DNA of 64,000 nt from Candidula unifasciata (Eukaryota > Mollusca > Gastropoda > Stylommatophora > Geomitridae): contig CAJHNH020008441.1 in NCBI GenBank assembly GCA_905116865.2, forward strand, positions 518,762 through 582,761. The letters run 5' to 3'. Below the pieces are notes generated by a model. It saw only the letters and a program-made list of their open reading frames with translations. It was not told the origin of the DNA and did no database searches. Below, in pieces: positions 12,701-26,661 of the stretch; positions within the stretch are counted from its first letter, which is position 1, and each line of letters opens with the position of its first letter. The translations under genes were made by a program, and so were the position numbers.

Positions 12701-15700
12701 GAGAGGCAGGATTGCCCACACCAGTCGACAAGGCACTTGATGATGATTTGCTATATTTTTTTTAAAATTATTAGCTATTTATAATACTGGAATTGTCTCT
12801 ATTGTGATGGCCTACACTGACTGCTATACCGATGCTTACTCTTCTGAAATCTGTTATACTGATGTTTTCTATACTGATATGATATTATTATAACTTATTT
12901 TACTACCATAACTTTTTATAACTACACTTAATATACTAATATTGTCTGTATTATTGTGTGCTGTATTTGAATTGTTTCTATAGGTCAACAAATCCAAGAT
13001 TGAAGTCCAAGAGGGAGGCAACTCCAGTAGGTTTTACGTGTCATCTCCCTTCCCTCCTGGCTTTTTCTGTGGCAGTGTCAGCTCCTGGGACAACTGTAGC
13101 ATCACCATAACTGTTGCCACCAAAAAGGAAACACAGCTGCAGTGCCAAGGACATCACTTAGTGAGCATGAATATTCATATCAGTTAGTTTGATCTCTCTC
13201 AGACAGTTTGACCCTCATTGTTTCTCAATTGTTTATGCTTGTATTTGTAAACAAACTAACCAGTCTACTTCATACAAGCAATCCAGTGACCCCCAATTGA
13301 CTAGTATGGAAACTCCTGGCAGACTACCAAACTGTTCATGAAAGTACACAATTATTGTAGGCATATATATTGAGCAGTGTAGTGTAGTATCTATATTTAC
13401 ACTAAGCATTCATATACTAATTCAATATATATATATATATTTAAAACATCTCTCCTCTTCATATTCCACATTCTCCCCAGTCTAGTTTGAAGGTCTCTTT
13501 GTGACCCTAAGACCCATCGACATGCATCAAAGAATAAGAGCAGTATATGGTTACGTCCATATGAATGCCAGTACTGTTTAGAAATGGATGAGACTAAAAG
13601 ACATGTACAATCCAGACTTGTAGGGCCTGTAGGATGAGGCCTACAGCAGATGACTAATCACAGCTGAGGAAGAAACAACATCAATGAGCCGATTCCTGAC
13701 AGCTGTGTCAAGATAAAGATGCCATCACAATGCTTGCGAGTAACCGAGCATATCACAATGCTTGCGAGTAACCGAGGACATTACAAAGTTTGCGAGAAAC
13801 CGAGCACATCACAATGCTTGCAAGTAAACGAGCACATTACAATGCTTGCGAATAACTGAGCACATCACAATGCTTGCGAATAACCGAGCACATCATAATA
13901 TTTATGCCATGCTTGGGTGAAGTAAAGATTGGGAAAGATGGGTTTCTCTAGTTGCTGACATTGGAAATGGAGCAGTGCCAACATGAGGTGTGTCAGGAAC
14001 ATTTTTGCGCACCCGACATATGGACCTTATTTAGCACCTTTTGACTTGCTTCTGTTCCCAAAATTCTAGCATCATCTCAAGGGAAGCAGAAAGGCTTCTG
14101 ACAAAATTGTGGCAGACAATTTGCATGCCTAATTTAGTAAAAATTGTCCGATGTTTTTCTCAATGAGATGCAACAACTTGTTTGACGCTGACATATGCGC
14201 ATGGAATGTGATGGTGATTACGTTGAAAAATAATGGCACCTTTTTTTAAGGCCATCAAACGCCTTTGGAAAATGTATGTTTCATGTGTATATTATATAAA
14301 TTATGTATATTATATTTTTAGAGGCATTAATTTTCAAACCATCCTTGTATAAAGAGTTAAATGTGATTCTAGATTACAAGTAAATCATATGATTGTTTCA
14401 TGTAAAACTTAGCCTGTGTGCTGACTGATCCACTTTTTTATTCTGAAAGGCTCAAGTTGTGTTTGCTGAAATTGATGATGATGATGAGGGTACAGGAAGC
14501 CAGCAGTGTAGCAGACGGCTAACAGTCACCACATGGAATGCCACATACGGTTTTGAGGTCAAGGCTGTACTTGATAATCTTGTGGAAGTGGATCAAGAGA
14601 TGGTCATCTCTGTTACAGCAAGTGTTCTCAGAGATACAGAAATACTTTACTCCTCACATGTTGCCAACCTGAATGTAAGTGTTACTAGCTTGAATCTAAG
14701 AGTTGCCAGCAAAAATATAAGTGTTACTAGCTCGAATCTAAGAGTTGCCAAGTTGCCAGCATGAATCTAGAATTGCTGGCATAAATCTAAGTGTTGCTAC
14801 ATAAATATTAAGAGTTGCTAGCTTGAATCTAAGAGTTGCCAGCATGAATCTAGAGTTGCTTTCATAAATCTAAGTGTTGCTACATAAATATAGAAGTGGC
14901 TGGCTTGAGTCTAAGAGTTTCCAGCATGAATTTAGAGTTGCTGGCATAAATCTAAGTGTTGCTACATAAATATAGGAGTTGCTAGCTTGAATCTAAGAGT
15001 TGCCAGCATGAATCTAGAGTTGCTGGCATAAATCTAAGTGTTGCTACATAAATATAGGAGTTGCTAGCTTGAATCTAAGAGTTGCCAGCATGAATCTAGG
15101 GATTGCTAGCCTGAGTCTTAGAGTTGCCAACTTGAATCTAAGTATCACCATCATTATCAGTTTCAATTTCTGCCGTTAAGCATTGAGGGAAGAAACAGTT
15201 TGTGACCTTTTGCTTGATGGGCATCAATGGCTACTGTATTCCATGTCGATGTAGAAGCTCTTTAATATCATCAATCCATCTTCTCTTAGGACAGCCTCTT
15301 GCTTTCACTGCAGATCCTGTAGTAGTGCCTGAATTGGTAGTTGTTCTGACTGTATTCTTACTAAATGACCAAATCTTTTGATCTTCTGTTTCTCGATGAA
15401 TTTGCTGCATGGTGTTGTTCCTACATTCTGTCTGATAATTTCATTTCTAACTTTGTCTCAAATGGTTAAATTGGCGCCTTTTTTCAGGCATCTCATTTCA
15501 CAGATGGTAATTTTACACAAATTAGTATTTGATAATGTCCAAGTCAGGCTATGGTAACACAGTGTTGGTATGAATATGCTGTTTATAATCTGTTTCTTGG
15601 CACTCATACTGATGTTTGGATGTCTTAATAATGTGTCAGTTGGTATATAAGTGCACTGGCTCATAGGCGTCTTGTTTCTATTTCCCTATCTATTCTTCCA

Positions 15701-18700
15701 TCCTCCAAAAATGTATATTCTAGATGTTTAAATTCTTGAACTTTCATTGTACTTGTGCTTCATTGACTATGAAAAGCCTTTGACTGTAAAAGTAATTAAA
15801 CTATAAGAAAAATTAAATATTGTTGATAAAGATCTTTGAATAATAAAGAATATGTATTGGCAGCAACAAAATACATCCCTGTTGCACACATGTCCTTATC
15901 TCAGATGTATCTCTTAACTTTCCCTTATGAAAAACTTGACATTTCATGTCTTTGTATTTGCCTTTACTAAGTTAACTCTTTGAGTCCCAAGGAACGCATC
16001 ATACGTTCATAGGTTCCTACCTAGAAGCCCAATGAACGCATGATGCGCCGATTTTATTACTTTCTTTACTACCCCCTGGGCCTGTGATGCTAAACCCACT
16101 GGGACTCAAAGAGTTAATAATTTTCTGTCAGATTCTATAGTGCTCGATCAATTTCCAAAGAGATTCTTTATCAACGCTGTCAAATGCTTTTCATAGTCTA
16201 TGAATACAATGTAAAGTGGTGAGTTAAATTCAATGCTTTGCTCTATTATTATACTTTATTTGGCTATCTGGTCAGTACAGGGTCTTTTTGGCCAAAAACA
16301 TGCCTGTTCATCTCTTAGCTTTTTATCAGTAACATCTTTTAGTCTTCCCAAAATAAGCCTACTTAATATTTTTTCAGCAACATAATTCCTCTATCATAGA
16401 TGTGTAAATAGCCACCTTCGGATGTTCTGATAATTTATTGTACAATGGTTGATTTCAGCTGACAGTCAAGGACAGTGGACGTTACAGGCAGTGCTGGGCT
16501 GGAGTCAACATTATCACATTTGATGGACAGTAAGTTTGCCATTATACTCTCTGTCTGACCTCTTCTTTTGTCCATGGGATGCAGTAACTGAGTCTACAAA
16601 CATAGAGTTAATTTCTAAACTCATCTGTATTTAAGTTTAATATTTGTTGGTGTTTTTAGCATCATCAGTTTCAGTTCACTCTGGAAAAACTTATCTGTAC
16701 AGACAAATTAAGTCAAAGATAACAGGTGTAGCCCTAAACTAAATTAAAACATATAATGGAGAAAAACATCAATCTTCAGCCGAGTTGCACATCTGTTGGA
16801 GCCTTATTTGTCTTAGCTCACAGTTTGTAAATTCTGACAGGGATGGATGACAAAGAGAAGCAGGGGTTAAAAAAAGAGTAGAGGACTGAGAGTAGTGGGA
16901 GACTGAGAGTAGTGGGTGACTGACAGTAGTGGGGGACTGAGAGTAGTGGGTGACTGAGAGTAGTGGGAAACTGAGAGTAGTGGGGGACTGAGAGTAGTGG
17001 GGGACTGAGAGTAGTGGGTGACTGAGAGTAGTTGGGGACTGAGAGTAGTGGGGGACTGAGAGTAGTGGGTGACTGAGAGTAGTGGGTGACTGACAGTAGT
17101 GGGTGACTGAGAGTAGCGGGTGACTGAGAGTAGTGGGGTACTAAGAGTAGTGGGGGACTAAGAGTAGTGGGTGACTGAGAGTAGAGGGTGACTGAGAGTA
17201 GTGGGGGACTGAGCATAGTGGGTGACTGACAGTAGTGGGGGGCTGACAGTAGTGGGAGACTGACAGTAGTGGGGGACTGACAGTAGTGGGGGACTGACAG
17301 TAGTGGGGGACTGAGAGTAGTGGGGGACTAAAAGTAGAGGGTGACTGAGAGTAGTGGGTGACTGAGAGTAGTGGGGGACTGAGAGTAGTGGGGGACTGAG
17401 AGTAGTGGGGGACTGAGAGTAGTGGGTGACTGAGAGTAGTGGGTGACTGACAGTAATGGGGGACTGAGAGTAGTGGATGACTGAGAGTAGTGGGGGACTG
17501 AGAGTAGTGGGTGACTGAGAGTAGTGGGGGACTGAGAGTAGTGGGGGACTGAGAGTAGTGGGGGACTGAGAGTAGTGGGTGACTGACAGTAGTGGGTGAC
17601 TGAGAGTAGTGGGTGACTGAGAGTAGTGGGGGACTAGGAGTAGTGGGTGACTGAGAGTAGTGGGGGACTAAGAGTAGTGGGGGACTGAGAGTAGTGAGGG
17701 ACTGAGAGTAGTGCAGAACTGAGAGTAGTGGGTGACTGACAGTAGTGGGGGACTAAGGGTAGTGGGGGACTGACAGTAGTGGGGGACTAAGAGTAGTGGG
17801 TGACTGACAGTAGTGGGTGACTGACAGTAGTGGGGGACTGACAGTAGTGGGGGACTGAGAGTAGTGGGGGACTGAGATTAGTGGGTGACTGAGAGTAGTG
17901 GGGGACTGAGAGTAGTGGGGGACTGAGAGTAGTGGGTGAATGACAGTAGTGGGGGACTGAGAGTAGTGGGGGACTGAGAGTAGTGGGGGACTAAGAGTAG
18001 TGGGGGACTAAGAGTAGTGGGGGACTGACAGCAGTGGGAGACTAAGAGGGTTATGGGACTGAGGGGAGTGGGTGACTGGGAGTAGTGGGGACTGAGAGGA
18101 TTATGTGACTGAGAGTAGTGGGGACTGAGAGGATTATGTGTCTGAGAGTAGTAGGGACTGGGAGGATTATGTGTCTGAGAGTAGTAGGGACTGAGAAGAT
18201 TATGTGATTGAGGGGTGTGTGTGTGACTGAGAGTAGTAGGGACTGCGAGGATTATGTGACTGAGAGTAGTAGGGACTGAGAGGATTATGTGACTGAGAGT
18301 AGTAGGGACTGAGAGGATTATGTGACTGTGGGGTGTGTGTGTGTGTCTGAGAGTAGTAGGGACTGAGAAGATTATGTGACTGAGAGTAGTAGGGACTGAG
18401 AGGATTATGTGACTAAGGGGTGTGTGTGTGTCTGAAAGTAGTAAGGACTGAGAAGATTATGTGACTGAGAGTAGTAGGGACTGAGAGGTTATGTGACTGA
18501 GGGGTGTGTGTGTCAGAGAGTAGTAGGGACTGAGAGGATTATGTGACTGAGAGTAGTAGGGACTGAGAAGATTATGTGACTGAGAGTAGTAGGGACTGAG
18601 AGGATTATGTGACTGTGGGGTGTGTGTGTGTCTGAGAGTAGTAGGGACTGAGAAGATTATGTGACTGAGAGTAGTAGGGACTGAGAGGATTATGTGACTG

Positions 18701-20681
18701 AGGGGTGTGTGTGTGTCTAAAAGTAGTTAGGGCTGAGAAGATTATGTGACTGAGAGTAGTAGGGACTGAGAGGATTATGTGACTGAGGGGTGTGTGACTG
18801 AGAGTAGTAGGGACTGAGGGGATTATGTGACTGAGAGTAGTAGGGACTGTGAGGATTATGTGTCTGAGAGTAGTAGGGACTGAGAGGATTATGTGACAGG
18901 GGTGTGTGTGTCTGAGAGTAGTAGGGACTGAGAGGATTATGTGACTGAGGGGTGTGTGTGTGACTGAGAGTGGTAGAGACTGAAATGATTATGTGACTGA
19001 GAGTAGTAGGGACTGAGAGGATTATGTGACTGAGGGGTTTGTGTGACTGAGAGTAGTAGGGACGGTGAGGATTATGTGACTGAGAGTAGTAGGGACTGAG
19101 AGGATTACGTGACTGAGGGGTGTGTGTGACTGAGAGTAGTCCGGATGGAGAAGATTTTGTGATTGAGGGGGATGGGTGAATGAGAGTAGTAGGGACTGAG
19201 GGGATTGGGTGACTGAAAGAATTGGGTGACTGAGAGAACTGGGTGACTGGGGGGAGTATTAGACAGAGGATTAGGTGACTGAGCGGATTGGGTGACTGAG
19301 AGAATTGGGTGACTGGGGGAAGTTATAGACTGAGAGGGTTAGGTGACTTAGAGAATAGGGTGACTGGGGGAAGTAATAGACTGAGGGGATTGGGTGTCTG
19401 AGGGGATTGGGTGTCTGAGGGGATTGGGTGACTGATAGAATAGGGTGACTGAGAGGATTAGGTGACTGAGGGGATTGGGTGACTGAGAGAATTGTGTGAC
19501 TGAGAAAATAGGGGGACTGGGGGAAGTAATAGACTGAGGGGATTGGGTGTCTGAGGGGATTGGGTGTCTGAGGGGATTGGGTGACTGGGAGAATAGGGTG
19601 ACTGGAGAAAGTAATAGACTGAGGGGATTGGGTGTCTGAGGGGGTTGGGTGTCTGAGGGGATTGGGTGACTAAGAAAATAGGGTGACTGGGGGAAGTAAT
19701 AGACTGAGGGGATTGGGTGTCTGAGGGGATTGGGTGACTGAGAGAATTGGGTGACTGAGAGAATAGGGTGACTGGGGGAAGTAATAGACTGAGAGGGTTA
19801 GATGACTGAGGGGATTGAGTGTCTGAGGGGATTGGGTGTCTGAGCGGATTGGGTGACTGAGAGAATAGGGTGACTGGGGGAAGTAATAGACTGAGGGGAT
19901 TAGGTGACTGAGGAGATTGGGTGACTGAGAGAATTGGGTGACTGAGAGAATAGGGTGACTGGGGGAAGTAATAGACTGAGGGGATTAGGTGACTGAGGGG
20001 ATTGGGTGACTGAGAGAATTATGTGACTGAGAGAATAGGGTGACTGGGGGAAGTAATAGACTGAGAGGGTTAGGTGACTGAGGGGATTGGGTGTCTGAGG
20101 GGATTGGGTGTCTGAGCGGATTGGGTGACTGAGAGAATAGGGTGACTGGGGGAAGTAATAGACTGAGGAGATTAGGTGTCTGAGGGGATTAGGTGACAAT
20201 TAGGTGGGATTTCCCACTGACCTAATTTGTTTTATATTATCAATCATGTATACAAGTATAAACATCATCATCAGTCATAAACATCACTGGGATGATGTGG
20301 CTGCTATACTTGACCTGTACCTGTTCCTTCTCTTTGCCTGAAAGATTGGTTTATTATTTTCAATTGTGGTTAGAATATTTGTCTCAAATATCAGCCATGT
20401 CATTATTTTTTCACAATGTAGTAGAAAGATGTCAGTAAGATTTCAGTGATACGTACTGTCAAAGTTTTTGTACACCAACATAAAATAGTGATCAGAAGAA
20501 ACTCATACAACCCACTGATCCTGATTATTAGAGAGGATTAATGTTTGTTTTGTTTTTCAGGTACATCAGGAATGACAGAAGAGGAGAATTTGTACTTTAC
20601 ACACATAACAGCATGCCATATGAGGTGAGTTCTTGCTTTCCACCCACAATATTTAGAATGTTAATAGAATTAAATAAAATT

Positions 20682-20731
<50 letters not shown>

Positions 20732-23700
20732 CACACACAACAGAAGTGACAGTAGTATAACCCAGTAGCTGATCTAGAAAGACACACAACAGAACTGACA
20801 GTAGTACAGCACAGAAGCTCATCTAGAAGATACTCACAACAGAACTGTTAAAAGCACAGCACAGACGCTCATCTAGAAGACACTCACAACAGAATTGACA
20901 ATAGTACAGCACAGAAGCTCAACTAGAAGACACAACAGAACTAGCAGTAGCACAGCACAGAAGCTCATCTAGAAAACACTCACAACAGAACTGTTAAAAT
21001 CATAGCACAGAAGCTCATCTAGAAGACACTCACAACAGAATTGACAATAGTACAGCACAGAAGCTCAACTAGAAGACACTCACAACAGAATTGACAATAG
21101 CACAGCACAGAAGCTCAACTAGAAGACACTCACAACAGAATTGACAATAGCACAGCACAGAAGCTCAACTAGAAGACACTCACAACAGAATTGACAATAG
21201 CACAGCACAGAAGCTCAACTAGAAGACACTCACAACAGAACTGTTAAAATCATAGCACAGAAGCTCATCTAGAAGACACTCACAACAGAACTGACAATAG
21301 TACAGCACAGAAGCTCATCTAGTAGACACTCACAACAGAACTGACAATAGTACAGCACAGAAGCTCATCTAGTAGACACTCACAACAGAATTGACAATAG
21401 CACAGCACAGAAGCTCAACTAGAAGACACTCACAACAGAACTACATTAGTACAGCACAGAAGCTCAACTAGAAAACACTCACAACAGAACTGACAGTAGT
21501 GCAGCACAGAAGCTCATCTAGAAAACACTCACAACAGAACTGACAGTAGTGCAGCACAGAAGCTCATCTAGAAAACACTCACAACAGAATTGACAATAGT
21601 ACAGCACAGAAGCTCAACTAGAAAACACTCACAACAGAATTGACAATAGCACAGCACAGAAGCTCAACTAGAAGACACTCACAACAGAATTGACAATAGT
21701 GCAGCACAGAAGCTCATCTAGAAAACACTCACAACAGAACTGACAGTAGTGCAGCTCAGAAGCTCATCTAGAAAACACTCACAACAGAACTACAGTAGTG
21801 CAGCACAGAAGCTCATCTAGAAAACACTCACAACAGAACTGACAGTAGTGCAGCACAGAAGCTCATCTAGAAAACACTCACAACAGAACTGACAGTAGTG
21901 CAGCACAGAAGCTCATCTAGAAAACACTCACAACAGAACTGACAGTAGTGCAGCACAGAAGCTCATCTAGAAAACACTCACAACAGAACTGACAGTAGTG
22001 CAGCACAGAAGCTCAACTAGAAGACACTCACAACAGAACTGACAGTAGTGCAGCACAGAAGCTCAACTAGAAGACACAACAGAACTAGCAGTAGCACAGC
22101 ACAGAAGCTCATCTAGAAAACACTCACAACTGACAATCGGACAGCACATAAGCTCAGCTAGAAGACACTCACAGTGGAACTGAAAATAGCACAGCACAGA
22201 AGCTCAGCTAGAAGACACAACAGAACTAGCAGTAGCACAGTACAGAAGCTCATCTAGAACACACTTACAACTGACAATAGGACAGCACATAAGCTCAGCT
22301 AGAAGACACTCACAGTGGAACTGACAATAGCACAGCACAGAAGCTCAGCTATAAGACACAACAGAACTAGCAGTAGCACAGTACAGAAGCTCATCTAGAA
22401 CACACTTACAACTGACAATAGCACAGCACAGATGCTCAGCTAGAAGACACTCACAGTGGAACTGACAATAGCACAGCACAGAAGCTCAGCTAGAAGACAC
22501 AACAGAACTAGCAGTAGCACAGTACAGAAGCTCATCTAGAACACACTTACAACTGACAATAGCACAGGACAGATGCTCAGCTAGAAGACACTCACAGTGG
22601 AACTGACAATAGCACAGCACAGATGCTCAGCTAGAAGACACTCACTCTAGACAGCAAGATAAAAAAAATGATACAGTCAATCGAGAAGGGCTGTATACAG
22701 TACACTGCAGCAAGTTATGGCTGAATTGATCAATAACATATTTTTCTGCTGTATTCTAGAAAGATTGTTTGGTTTTGCGTGCAGGTGCGTCTCGTACAGC
22801 AACCATGCAGCGATAACACCAACTGGACATGTGCTTGTGCAGTTGTAGTTAGGTCAGGAGATGATATTATAGCTGTTGACAACTGTGCTGACAGCAACGT
22901 CACCAACGTGCATCTTTACCTGAACAGACAACTGACGCCAGGTACACAAGTTTCCAGGTTTGGGGATGGAAATGCAGGAAGCAAATACAGGGTTAGTATT
23001 AGCAATTCTTGTTTCAAACATATGAGACCTTTTATATTTGATCTATCTCTCTCTCTCTCTCTCATTCTCTCTCTGTCTGACTCTCTCTGTTTAGTGCCAA
23101 CATAACTCCATCATTTTAGTGATTAGTGAGGATTGTCATCACACTTTTCCAGACAGATCCGCAGGTGATCCGATCTCCTCCTGAAAAGCTAAACCAGCAT
23201 AAATCCACTGACCTAAAGAGTTTTAACTCTGAAACTTGTTTGTGCCATTTGAGAAAGGTCAGAATTTACTCCAGACTGACAGTAGTCAATTGCTGAATTA
23301 ACTCTTTGAGTCCTAAGGAACGCATCATACGTTCACAGGTTACTGCCTAGAAGCCCAGTGAGTGCACGATGCACCAATTTTACGTCTCTCTCGACTACCC
23401 CTTGGGCCCTGTGATGCTAAACCCTCTGGGACTCAATGAGGTAATTGACACCTCCAAGTTCAGATAAGCTCAAAAATTCTGCCTTTTCCCTTCTAGTATT
23501 TCTACAATCCACCTTTATTAATCTATACATTGAGATGTAGAAAACTGTGTCCTTTGAATTATATATTACTTTACATATTAATATATTATTGTCTGCACAT
23601 GTGGAACTTAAATGTTTTCTGTCTGTATGAACACACTGTTTTATGTCTGTATGTACATGCTTGTTTTCTGTCTGTGTGTACACAAGTATCTCCTGTCTGC

Positions 23701-26536
23701 ATGTACACAAGTGTCTCCTGTCTGCATGTACACAAGTGTCTCCTGTCTGCATTACACAAGTGTCTCCTGTCTGCATGTACACATGTGTCTCCTGTCTGCA
23801 TGTACACAAGTGTCTCCTGTCTGCATGTACACAAGTGTCTCCTGTCTGCATGTACACAAGTGTCTCCTGTCTGCATGTACACAAGTGTCTCCTGTCTGCA
23901 TGTACACAAGTGTCTCCTGTCTGCATGTACACAAGTGTCTCCTGTCTGCATGTACACACATTTTTGTATGGATAAGTGAATCTCTGCTGTCACCTGACAA
24001 CCTTGACCTATATTGATCTTCAGGTGGCATTGCCAAGTGGCACCTACATTGACGTCCGAGTCAGCCACAGGAGAAACCATCTCAGCACTATCATCTATGC
24101 TTCTACGGCAGACGACTTCGAAGCATCACAAGGTAATTTCTCAGTGCTAACATTATATAAGTATGTCTATCCTAGATCCTCCCTTCATGGTGGAAACAAG
24201 ACAAGACAGTGAGACTCTACTGGTATCCTATACTGGTTGCTGTAGTTGAATCTCATGTGCATCATCATCATGTGTGATTCCAGTAAATGGTGAACAGTCT
24301 GGTGTTTGACGGTTTTAATAAAGAAGAGGTGTGGAACATAAAACATGCAGGAGAGAGGAATACACAGATGAGGCACACAACTCCTAGAGCAGATCATGAA
24401 GTAGAGAAGAGGTGTGGAACATGAAACATGCAGGGGAGAGGAATAAACAGATGAGGCTGGACTTGACATAAACAATCATAGAAGACATCCCTGCAACAAG
24501 TAGCAGGTGACTTGACATCAGCAGTGATAGAAGACATCCCTCCAGCAATAAGCTGGTGACTTGAAATCAACAGTGATAGAAGACATCTCTCCAGCAATAA
24601 GCTGGTGACTTGACATCAACAGTGATAGAAGACATCTCTCCAGCAATAAGCTGGTGACTTGACATCAGCAGTGATAGAAGACATCCCTCCAGCAATAAGC
24701 TGGTGACTTGACATCAACAGTGATAGAAGACATCCCTCCAGCAATAAGCTGGTGACTTGACATCAGCAGTGATAGAAGACATCCCTCCAGCAATAAGCTG
24801 GTGACTTGACATCAGCAGTGATAGAAGACATACCTGCAACAACTAGCAGGTGACTTGCCATCAACCAAATCTGCCCAAAGAATTTTGCTTCTAACTTCTC
24901 TTCATGATGTTTTGGAAATGGGGCATTGTCTGATCATGCAGATGATGCTCAAATGACTGGCTTAAGCTTTGTCTGGTCATGCAGATGATGCTCAAATGAC
25001 TGGCTCAGGCTTTGTCTGGTCATGCAGATGATGCTCAAATGACTGGCTTAGGCTTTGTCTGATCATGCAGATGATGCTCAAATGACTGGCTTAGGCTTTG
25101 TTGGGATGGTACTTCTCTGCAAAGCCACTGACATCTATCCAAGGCTTTGTTTTGAAAGAGGCAAAGAAACATAGCTCACAATGTTATGACTAATTTTGAC
25201 TTATACACATCTGTACTTCAAACAAAGGTTGTCTACCAAGAAACAGTTTTCATGTCTAAACAGAATGTATACCAAGTTGAAAATATACCAAAGTATACCA
25301 AGGTACTATATCTTTGATGTGTTAAACTTTTGGATGCACTCTGTTATCTTCCATTCGTGATTGCTAACTGTTGATTGCTGAACTCTGGTTGTGTCTTTAG
25401 GTCTGTGTAGCAGCCACAGTAACAACACAGACAACAATATCCCAGACTTGAGTGAAGCCAGGAATACAACAATTGACACCCAGTCACAAACGGAAGAAAC
25501 TGTGAATGTCTCACAGACAAGTTTGAACTCGTTCATTGCACTGTGGAGGTGAGGGGTCAAGTTTCTGTTTCTAATTACATCACGTTAATTCGGTAAAATT
25601 TGTCAGTATGTTGACTGTATCAGCACTTTACACATTTTCATATAATTTCACTGAAATGTTTCCAAGTGTTGTTTGTGTCTGCATTTTTCACAATGTTTCT
25701 GAAACCATCAAACTGTGGTTTTGTAGATAATAGCATTTAATGTGAATTTGACCTCAGCTTATTTGAATATGTGTGATCAATATGCTTTTGCCCTCAGTAT
25801 ATTTGAATATGTGAGATTGTCTAGGTTGATTTGTTTCACTATGTAATTTGCATGAGATACGCAGCTGTTATTGTTGTTCAGTGTAGATCAATCACATGAT
25901 TTACACAGCTGTTAATGTTGTGTAGTTTAGATCAGTCACATGATTTAGACATCTGTTTATGTTGTAAAGTGTAGATCAATCACATGATTTACACAGCTGT
26001 TAATGTTGTCAAGTGCAGATCAATCACATGATTTACGCAGCTGTTAATATTGCAGGGTTTAGATCAGTCACATGATATACACCGCTCTTAGTGTTGTAGT
26101 AAAAAATTTAGTAAAGGACCCTTTTCCACGCCATCAGGCGTATAGGGCATATAGGGCTAGACCTATATTTTTATAGACCAATTCGCACAAGATGGGTGAT
26201 GTGGTCAGCATCACGCCGACAGCGTTGTAGAGTGAAGATCAATCACATAATTTACACAGTTTTTAGTGTTGTGAAGTGAAGATCAATCACATGATTTACA
26301 CAGCTGGTTGTGTTGTAGAGTGTAGATCAATCACATGATTTACACAGCTGGTAATGTTGTAGAGTGTAGATCAATCACATGATTTAGACAGCTGGTTATG
26401 TTGTAAAGTGTAGATCAATCACATGATTTACACAGCTATTATTGCTGTAGAGTGTATGTTGATTACTTAACTGATTACACACATATCATGAACTCTAGAG
26501 GGTTATTTTAGACATGCATGCACACACACACCACAC

Positions 26537-26577
<41 letters not shown>

Positions 26578-26623
26578 CACACTAAATACATTCAAGTACA
26601 CACACACAAATGTGTATTTATTG

Positions 26624-26661
<38 letters not shown>

